From NCBI RefSeq assembly GCF_007830455.1, contig NZ_VLLB01000014.1:1-64000 (forward strand): a stretch of 64,000 nt of DNA, given 5' to 3'. The position numbers and the translations under genes were made by a program. Shown in pieces: positions 57,782 to 64,000 of the stretch. The notes beneath the pieces were generated by a model. It made no database searches. It was not told the DNA's origin and was given only the letters and a program-made list of their open reading frames with translations. The DNA comes from Pseudoduganella lurida. GTDB taxonomy: Bacteria > Pseudomonadota > Gammaproteobacteria > Burkholderiales > Burkholderiaceae_D. Within the stretch, counting starts at the first letter, position 1. Every line of letters starts with the position of its first letter.

Positions 57782-58696
57782 ATGGACACTCTGAAGAACT
57801 GCCCCGCGCCGGCCAAGCTGAACCTGTTCCTGCACGTGACGGGCCGCCGCGCCGATGGCTACCACCTGCTGCAGACGGCGTTCCAGCTGATCGACCGCGC
57901 CGACACGCTCGATTTCACTTTGCGCGAGGACGACGCCATCCGCCGCGTGACGGCGGTGCCGGGCGTGCCGGAGGAGGGCGACCTGATCATCCGGGCCGCG
58001 CGCCTGCTGCAGCAGGAAGTGCTGCGCCGCACGGGCGCGCTGCCGCCGGGCGTCGACATCGCCATCCACAAGCTCCTGCCGATGGGCGGCGGTCTCGGTG
58101 GCGGCTCGTCCGATGCCGCCACCACGCTGATGGCGCTGAACGCCTTGTGGAAGGCGGGCCTGTCGAAAGACGAGCTGATGGCACTGGGCCTGCCGCTGGG
58201 CGCCGACATCCCGTTCTTCATTTTCGGCGCAACGGCGTTCGCGGAAGGCGTGGGCGAGGCGCTGCAGCCGGTCGCCGTGCCGGACGCCTGGTATGTCGTC
58301 ATCGAACCGGGCGTGCAGGTGCCCACGGCCAGCATTTTTACATCGGACCATTTGACAAGGAACACGCCCGCCGTCATAATGGCGGACTTTTCCGGGCACT
58401 ATGCCGAGCAGGGCAGTACGCTGCGGCAGTTTGGAAAGAACGATTTGCAACAGGTGGCCACCCGCCTGTTCCCGCCGGTAGCACAGGCGGTCGAATGGCT
58501 GGGGGCTTACGGCGATGCCAGGATGACTGGCTCCGGTGCATGCGTGTTCTGCGCGTTCCATAGCGAAGAACAAGCCGACGCGGTACTCGAATCCTTCAAT
58601 GCCCAGGCATTGAGTGCTACAGTACCTTCTACCTGGAAGGGGTGGAAAGCGAAAGCCCTGCAAGAGCATCCGCTGGGTGTGGTTATTCCACTCTGA
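57782..58696 (+). CDS. ispE: 4-diphosphocytidyl-2-C-methyl-D-erythritol kinase
   Basis: GHMP kinase of the MEP isoprenoid pathway. 304 residues: PAPAKLNLFLHVTGRRADGYH at the start and the ATP loop LPMGGGLGGGSSDAATTL. Catalytic Asp in the ADIPFF segment region. Coupled with lolB, followed by the promoter of the tRNA-Gln gene. Confidence 0.97.
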   Translation: MDTLKNCPAPAKLNLFLHVTGRRADGYHLLQTAFQLIDRADTLDFTLREDDAIRRVTAVPGVPEEGDLIIRAARLLQQEVLRRTGALPPGVDIAIHKLLPMGGGLGGGSSDAATTLMALNALWKAGLSKDELMALGLPLGADIPFFIFGATAFAEGVGEALQPVAVPDAWYVVIEPGVQVPTASIFTSDHLTRNTPAVIMADFSGHYAEQGSTLRQFGKNDLQQVATRLFPPVAQAVEWLGAYGDARMTGSGACVFCAFHSEEQADAVLESFNAQALSATVPSTWKGWKAKALQEHPLGVVIPL

Positions 58697-58718
58697 AAGT
58701 TGCGAAGCGTAAAAAGAT

Positions 58719-58747
58719 TTGGCGTAACGTTGGTTTGCTAGTATAAT
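58719..58747 (+). promoter_or_regulatory. Sigma-70 promoter for tRNA-Gln
   Basis: TTGGCG (58719-58724) and a perfect TATAAT (58742-58747) with a 17-base spacer, 36 bases before the tRNA. The start region is GC-rich (GCTCGCC), as expected for a stringently controlled stable-RNA promoter. Confidence 0.75.
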
Positions 58748-58782
58748 GCTCGCCATCTGACGGAACGCAGTCAGTCAAGTGT

Positions 58783-58859
58783 AGGGGAATCGCCAAGCTG
58801 GTTAAGGCACCGGATTTTGATTCCGGCATACCAAGGTTCGAATCCTTGTTCCCCTGCCA
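58783..58859 (+). tRNA. tRNA-Gln (anticodon TTG)
   Basis: 77 bases including encoded CCA. The acceptor AGGGGAA (58783-58789) pairs with TTCCCCT (58849-58855), followed by discriminator G and CCA. The anticodon stem CCGGA/TCCGG (58810-58814 / 58822-58826) encloses TTTTGAT, so the anticodon is TTG at 58817-58819. The T-arm has GGTTCGAATCC. A lone tRNA between ispE and prs is usual in this group. Confidence 0.97.
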
Positions 58860-58913
58860 CCAATTTCCTCGGTCTGTCGATGCGCAGGCATCCAGCCGAG
58901 AAAAACAAAAAAT

Positions 58914-58938
58914 GCCCCTGCCGAGCCGGGGCTTTTTT
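58914..58938 (+). terminator. Terminator between tRNA-Gln and prs
   Basis: GCCCC (58914-58918) pairs with GGGGC (58928-58932), followed by six T, and an A-rich stretch precedes it. It should end the tRNA transcript, leaving prs to be read by leakage or by a promoter in the 70 bases before its start. Confidence 0.75.
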
Positions 58939-59008
58939 ATTCCGGCGTTTTATTCACACACTGGCTTCATGCCGGTGGTATTTCAGAGCTTACCTTCCTG
59001 GGACTCCC

Positions 59009-59959
59009 ATGGCTTACGAAAACCTGATGGTTTTTACCGGCAACGCTAATCCGGCGTTGGCAGAAGGGGTCGCGAAAAATCTCGGCATCCCTCTCGGCAA
59101 AGCGGTCGTTTCGAAGTTCTCCGACGGCGAAGTAATGGTCGAGATCAACGAGAACGTCCGCGGCAAGGACGTCTTCGTACTGCAATCGACCTGCGCGCCC
59201 ACCAACGACAGCCTGATGGAACTGATCCTGATGGTCGATGCGCTGAAACGCGCCTCCGCTGGCCGGATCACCGCCGCCATCCCGTATTTCGGTTATGCCC
59301 GCCAGGATCGCCGTCCGCGTTCCGCCCGCGTGGCCATCTCCGCCAAGGTCGTCGCCAACATGCTGGAAAGCGCCGGTGTCGAGCGCGTCCTGATCATGGA
59401 CCTGCACGCCGACCAGATCCAGGGCTTCTTCGATATCCCGGTCGACAATATCTACGCTTCGCCGATCCTGCTGGGCGACCTGCAGAAGAAGGATCACCAG
59501 GACCTGCTGGTGGTCTCGCCGGACGTGGGCGGCGTGGTCCGCGCCCGCGCGCTGGCCAAGCGCCTCGGCTGCGACCTGGCGATCATCGACAAGCGCCGTC
59601 CGAAAGCCAATGTCTCCGAAGTGATGAACATCATCGGCGACGTGGAAGGCCGCAACTGCGTGATCATGGACGACATGGTCGATACCGCCGGCACGCTGGT
59701 GAAAGCCGCCGAAGTGCTGAAGGAACGGGGCGCCAAGAAAGTCATCGCGTATTGCACGCACCCCGTGCTGTCCGGCCCGGCCATCGACCGCATCACCAAT
59801 TCGTCGCTGGACGAACTGGTGGTGACGGACACGATCCCGCTGTCCGAAGCCGGCAAGGCCTGCGGCAAGATCCGTCAGCTGACCTGTGCACCGCTGCTGG
59901 CCGAGACGTTCAAGCGCATCATCAAGGGCGATTCCGTGATCTCCCTGTTCGTGGACTAA
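59009..59959 (+). CDS. prs: Ribose-phosphate pyrophosphokinase
   Basis: Makes PRPP from ribose 5-phosphate and ATP. 316 residues: [11 protein letters not shown], flexible loop, and the PRPP-binding [10 protein letters not shown] are intact. ATG at 59009 gives the family start ([14 protein letters not shown]); the frame is open further upstream through the tRNA but that is not coding. Confidence 0.97.
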   Translation: MAYENLMVFTGNANPALAEGVAKNLGIPLGKAVVSKFSDGEVMVEINENVRGKDVFVLQSTCAPTNDSLMELILMVDALKRASAGRITAAIPYFGYARQDRRPRSARVAISAKVVANMLESAGVERVLIMDLHADQIQGFFDIPVDNIYASPILLGDLQKKDHQDLLVVSPDVGGVVRARALAKRLGCDLAIIDKRRPKANVSEVMNIIGDVEGRNCVIMDDMVDTAGTLVKAAEVLKERGAKKVIAYCTHPVLSGPAIDRITNSSLDELVVTDTIPLSEAGKACGKIRQLTCAPLLAETFKRIIKGDSVISLFVD

Positions 59960-59983
59960 GCAGCCACGACGTACCGAATCACA

Positions 59984-60024
59984 GGCGGCGCGACCGGATT
60001 TCTGGCGCGCCGCCAAAGTTTTTT
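59984..60024 (+). terminator. Hairpin between prs and rplY
   Basis: GGCGGCGCG (59984-59992) pairs with CGCGCCGCC (60006-60014), then AAAG and six T. A probable intrinsic terminator or attenuator; rplY follows 95 bases later. Confidence 0.7.
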
Positions 60025-60119
60025 CCGGGGGCAGCACAGCGCCGCCGGTTTCCGAGGATTCCTGGTCGCGGGAAGCCTCTTAACATGGGATGCGAATCCC
60101 AGCTCTTTTGGAGTATCAA

Positions 60120-60722
60120 ATGAAAGTTGTTGCATTCAAACGCGAACTGCAGGGCACGGGTGCGAGCCGCCGCCTGCGTATTTCCGGCCAGACCCCTGGC
60201 ATCATCTACGGTGGCGCCGAAGCCCCGGTGACGATCTCCCTGGACCACAACGCGCTGTACCACGCGCTGAAAAAAGAAGCGTTCCACGGCTCCGTGCTGG
60301 ATCTGGAACTCGACGGCAAGGTACAGAAAGTCCTGCTGCGCGACTTCCAGGTGCACGCATACAAGCAACTGGTGCTGCACGCTGACTTCCAGCGCGTCGA
60401 CGCGAACCAGCCAGTGCACGTCAAGGTGGCACTGCACTTCGAAAACGCCGACGTGTCGCCAGCCGTCAAGCTGCACGGCGCAACGATCAGCCACGTGCTG
60501 AACGAAATCGAGATCTCCTGCCTGCCAGGCCAGCTGCCGGAATTCATCACCGTCGACCTGACGAACATGGATGTTGGCACCTCGCTGCACGCATCGGCCC
60601 TGACGCTGCCGGAAGGCGTGACGATCGTGACCCACGGTTCCGATCTGACGATCGCTACCGCATCGATCCCGGCCGGCCAGGTGGCTGCCGAAGCCGCCGC
60701 AACGACCGAAGAGAAGAAGTAA
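60120..60722 (+). CDS. rplY: 50S ribosomal protein L25/general stress protein Ctc
   Basis: 200 residues, the long two-domain (TL5/CTC) form: N-terminal 5S rRNA-binding domain ([19 protein letters not shown]) and a C-terminal beta domain, ending in an Ala/Glu-rich tail. ATG at 60120 follows GGAG at 60110-60113. Confidence 0.96.
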   Translation: MKVVAFKRELQGTGASRRLRISGQTPGIIYGGAEAPVTISLDHNALYHALKKEAFHGSVLDLELDGKVQKVLLRDFQVHAYKQLVLHADFQRVDANQPVHVKVALHFENADVSPAVKLHGATISHVLNEIEISCLPGQLPEFITVDLTNMDVGTSLHASALTLPEGVTIVTHGSDLTIATASIPAGQVAAEAAATTEEKK

Positions 60723-60741
60723 TCTTCCCTTCGCCGTGATG

Positions 60742-60769
60742 AAAAAACCCGCTTCGGCGGGTTTTTTTT
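60742..60769 (+). terminator. Rho-independent terminator after rplY
   Basis: AAAAAACCCGC, UUCG-type tetraloop (TTCG, 60753-60756), GCGGGTTTTTTTT. A textbook intrinsic terminator. Confidence 0.95.
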
Positions 60770-60809
60770 CGCGCGTAGAATCGTCGATGGACCTTGTCGG
60801 GAGATTGCC

Positions 60810-61238
60810 ATGGCCATCGACTGGATACACTTCACGCCGCTCGCTGCACTGGCGGGCGGCCTCCTCATCGGGCTGGGCGCGGCGCTGCTGCTCCTGTGCG
60901 ACGGCCGCATTGCCGGCGTCAGCGGCATCCTGGGCGGCCTGCTGCGCGCCGCACCGGGCGAGCGCATCTGGCGGCTCGCCTTCCTTGGCGGCCTGCTGCT
61001 GGCCGCGCCCCTGTGGCGGCTGTTCACGCCGCTGCCGGCCGCGCTCCCGGTGGCCGATGGCGTGCTGCTCGTCGCGGCGGGGCTGCTGGTCGGCGTCGGC
61101 ACCCGTGTCGGCAGCGGCTGCACCAGCGGCCACGGCGTGTGCGGCATCGCCCGCGCGTCGCCCAGGTCCATGACGGCCACCGCGCTGTTCGTCGCGGCCG
61201 GCGTCGCCACCGTCTTCCTCATCCGGCATGGAGGCTGA
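60810..61238 (+). CDS. YeeE/YedE-family membrane protein, half 1
   Basis: 142 residues, four hydrophobic segments, sulfur-transport (Sulf_transp) family. The signature cysteines are C104 and C111 in GSGCTSGHGVCG, thought to handle thiosulfate or reactive sulfur in YeeE. It is one half of the fused family protein; the other half is the next gene. GGAGATTGCC lies before the ATG. Confidence 0.85.
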   Translation: MAIDWIHFTPLAALAGGLLIGLGAALLLLCDGRIAGVSGILGGLLRAAPGERIWRLAFLGGLLLAAPLWRLFTPLPAALPVADGVLLVAAGLLVGVGTRVGSGCTSGHGVCGIARASPRSMTATALFVAAGVATVFLIRHGG

Positions 61239-61239
61239 C

Positions 61240-61683
61240 ATGAACCACTGCATTGCACTGCTGGCCGGCCTGCTGTTCGGCATCGGCCTGATCCTGTCCG
61301 GCATGACGAACCCGGCGAAGGTGGCGGCGTTCCTCGACGTGGCCGGCGCCTGGGATCCGTCGCTGCTGCTGGTGATGGCGGGCGCGATCGGGGTGGCCAC
61401 GCCCGCCTTTCGATGGGCCGCGCGCCACGAACGGACGTGGACGGGCGCGCCCATCCGCCTGCCGCCGGCGCGCCGCATGGATCCGCCGCTGGTATTCGGC
61501 AGTCTCGCCTTCGGCATCGGCTGGGGCATCTCCGGCTACTGTCCCGGCCCCGTGCTGGCGTCGCTGACGATCGGCGGTGCCGGGCCATGGATCTTCGTCG
61601 CCGCGATGGTGGCGGGCATGAGTGTCTTCGAACTGGTGGAATGGTGGCGGCGCGCTTTTGTTTCGCGTGAAAGTCCGGGATAA
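61240..61683 (+). CDS. YeeE/YedE-family membrane protein, half 2
   Basis: 147 residues, about four hydrophobic segments. Starts with [20 protein letters not shown] (conserved motif [13 protein letters not shown]) and has the cysteine C101 in [19 protein letters not shown] at 61230-61234 favours ATG 61240 over 61228. Together with half 1 it forms a complete two-gene transporter, often linked to sulfide or thiosulfate handling; no regulator is nearby. Confidence 0.85.
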   Translation: MNHCIALLAGLLFGIGLILSGMTNPAKVAAFLDVAGAWDPSLLLVMAGAIGVATPAFRWAARHERTWTGAPIRLPPARRMDPPLVFGSLAFGIGWGISGYCPGPVLASLTIGGAGPWIFVAAMVAGMSVFELVEWWRRAFVSRESPG

Positions 61684-61717
61684 TCCGCGTCTTTACATGC
61701 AGACTGTACAGCGCCCC

Positions 61718-62290
61718 ATGACCATCCGCCTGATCGTCGGCCTCGGCAACCCCGGGGCCGAGTACGAGCAAACCCGCCACAACGCCGGCTTCTGGCTGGT
61801 GGACAACCTCGCCGGCGGCCGCCTGCAGCGCGAAACCCGCTTCAACGCGCTGGCCGCGAAGACGTCGATCGGCGGCAGCGAAGTGTGGCTGCTGGAACCG
61901 CAGACCTACATGAACCGCTCCGGGCAGTCGGTCGGCGGCCTGGCGCGCTTCTTCAAGATCAATCCGGACGAGATCCTGGTCGTGCACGACGAGCTGGACC
62001 TGCCGCCCGGCGTGGCCAAGCTGAAGAAGGGCGGTTCGTCCGGCGGCCATAACGGCCTGAAGGACATCACGGCGGCGCTGGGCACGCAGGACTACTGGCG
62101 CCTGCGCATCGGCATCGGCCACCCGCGCACGCTGAACCTGGCGCAGAACGTGGCCGACTTCGTGCTGCACCGCGCGCGCCGCGAGGAGCAGCTGCTGATC
62201 GACGAGGCCATCGAGAAAAGCCTCAAGATCATCCCCCTCGCGGTGGCCGGCAAGATGGCTGACGCAACGATGCAACTGCACACGAATTAA
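61718..62290 (+). CDS. pth: Peptidyl-tRNA hydrolase
   Basis: Recycles peptidyl-tRNA. 190 residues: [21 protein letters not shown] with the catalytic histidine, [23 protein letters not shown], and [12 protein letters not shown] at 61718 begins the conserved part; an in-frame ATG at 61697 would add seven residues, and neither has a clear ribosome site. Confidence 0.97.
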   Translation: MTIRLIVGLGNPGAEYEQTRHNAGFWLVDNLAGGRLQRETRFNALAAKTSIGGSEVWLLEPQTYMNRSGQSVGGLARFFKINPDEILVVHDELDLPPGVAKLKKGGSSGGHNGLKDITAALGTQDYWRLRIGIGHPRTLNLAQNVADFVLHRARREEQLLIDEAIEKSLKIIPLAVAGKMADATMQLHTN

Positions 62291-62346
62291 GCCCGTCCGG
62301 CTTGCCGCGGGACCCGCCGGACGGACCGGCACGGGCCCCGGCGCGC

Positions 62347-62352
62347 TATAAT
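62347..62352 (+). promoter_or_regulatory. Possible -10 box upstream of ychF
   Basis: TATAAT at 62347-62352, 66 bases before the ychF ATG. There is no good -35 at 16-18 bases upstream, where the sequence is GC-rich, so activity is uncertain. A GTCCGGC/GCCGGAC hairpin in the same gap, just after the pth stop, may terminate pth. Confidence 0.35.
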
Positions 62353-62418
62353 GGCAGACATTTTCCGCAACGGGCAGGGACCTTCTCCGGCGGGCGTAAT
62401 CATTCAACAAGGAATTCC

Positions 62419-63510
<1,092 letters not shown>

Positions 63511-63545
63511 TCGATTTCGGGATCCGCTGGATCCCGCCCTCGTGC

Positions 63546-63579
63546 AAAAGCCCCGGTCTTCGCTGGACCGGGGCTTTTT
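63546..63579 (+). terminator. Rho-independent terminator after ychF
   Basis: AAAAGCCCCGGTC (63546-63558) pairs with GACCGGGGCTTTT (63566-63578), followed by T. Strong stem; the A-rich 5' side could serve the convergent gene ending at 63646. Confidence 0.92.
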
Positions 63580-63645
63580 CGCGTCCGGGAAATGCAATGC
63601 CCGTCACAGCCACTCGCGGGATTGTTGTCGAATGGTGTCGCCACG

Positions 63646-64000
63646 CTAGCGCAGCGCCGGGTATCCCAGCGCTGCCGCTTCCTGTTCCATCCGCCCGATC
63701 CGTGCATAGTCCGCGTCATCGCGGTGCACGAAACCCCTAATGCGCAAAGGCGCCAATGCCTCGCACAATGCCGGGCCAGGCGCCAGCAGCGCCGCGCGCA
63801 GGCACTGCACGACGGCTTCCGGCACGGCCTTGCTGGCGACCAGCGGCAGGCCGGGCGAGGCCGCAGTAAAGCCGAGCGTAACGACATCTTCGACGCTGGC
63901 GGGATCTTCCTCCTGCAAGTACGCGAACGTCACGCAGTCGATGGCTGCGATGTCCGCGGCACCCTCGCGCACCAGGCGCAGGCTGGCCGCATGGCTGCCG
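63646..64000 (-). CDS. PhnD-like phosphate/phosphonate ABC transporter binding protein (partial)
   Basis: The C-terminal part of a periplasmic binding protein; its start lies beyond the right edge. The visible 117 residues include GSHAASLRLVREGAADIAA, then IDCVTFAYLQEED, which match the family's ligand-site and domain-hinge region (GSHxxSLxxVxxGxADVAAID). A substrate cannot be assigned; many such proteins are not linked to phosphonate. Convergent to ychF. Confidence 0.75.
   Translation of the reverse strand, partial: GSHAASLRLVREGAADIAAIDCVTFAYLQEEDPASVEDVVTLGFTAASPGLPLVASKAVPEAVVQCLRAALLAPGPALCEALAPLRIRGFVHRDDADYARIGRMEQEAAALGYPALR

Overview
The window is 64 kb of high-GC chromosome from a betaproteobacterium, most likely Oxalobacteraceae (Massilia/Telluria/Duganella type). 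I infer this from gene order: tuf-S10-spc-alpha, then hemB-engB-cytochrome c4-resB-ccsA-msrPQ-lysA-lptM/cyaY, then mrcA|pilMNOPQ-aroK-aroB-dgt, then mutY-mutM-lolB-ispE-tRNA-Gln-prs-rplY-pth-ychF, all familiar in Burkholderiales. Exosortase-type PEP-CTERM proteins are also present. Nearly everything is core housekeeping; I see no prophage, transposase gene, CRISPR array or plasmid function.

Layout. 1-868: end of tuf and rpsJ. 870-3194: an interruption with two reverse-strand PEP-CTERM paralogues between rpsJ and rplC. 3195-17285: the rest of the S10, spc and alpha operons (rplC to rplQ, with secY, infA, rpmJ and rpoA). 17301-28561: accessory block with an orphan DsbD N-terminal domain, a Spy-like periplasmic protein divergent from a response regulator/sensor kinase pair, an RND efflux adaptor and pump, a palindromic element, an uncharacterised TonB-like membrane protein, and an MFS transporter divergent from a LysR regulator. 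28565-38392: haem synthesis, GTPase EngB, cytochrome c4, System II cytochrome c biogenesis, MsrPQ methionine sulfoxide repair, lysine synthesis and frataxin. 38458-42373: SulP transporter and PBP1A. 42713-50731: type IV pilus assembly operon, a fused shikimate kinase/dehydroquinate synthase, and a dNTPase. 50812-55152: small membrane protein, tandem repeats, MutY, dynamin-like GTPase, MutM. 55267-63510: TPR lipoprotein, LolB, IspE, tRNA-Gln, Prs, L25, a YeeE/YedE pair, Pth and YchF. A PhnD-like binding protein is cut off by the right edge.

The most interesting departures from the expected layout are: the S10 operon split by PEP-CTERM genes with a terminator before and a possible promoter after; an in-frame AroK-AroB fusion; reduction of the cutA-dsbD locus to a stand-alone DsbD alpha domain; a family of 'GGGGACAG' palindromes at 3' ends of genes, one containing the msrQ stop codon; and a hairpin over the msrP ribosome binding site. 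I did not find a convincing wholly new multi-gene defence or metabolic system. The best candidates for undescribed biology are the paired PEP-CTERM proteins and the CxxC/TonB-like protein at 25359-26312.

All family assignments come from reading motifs and length by eye; no database search was run.
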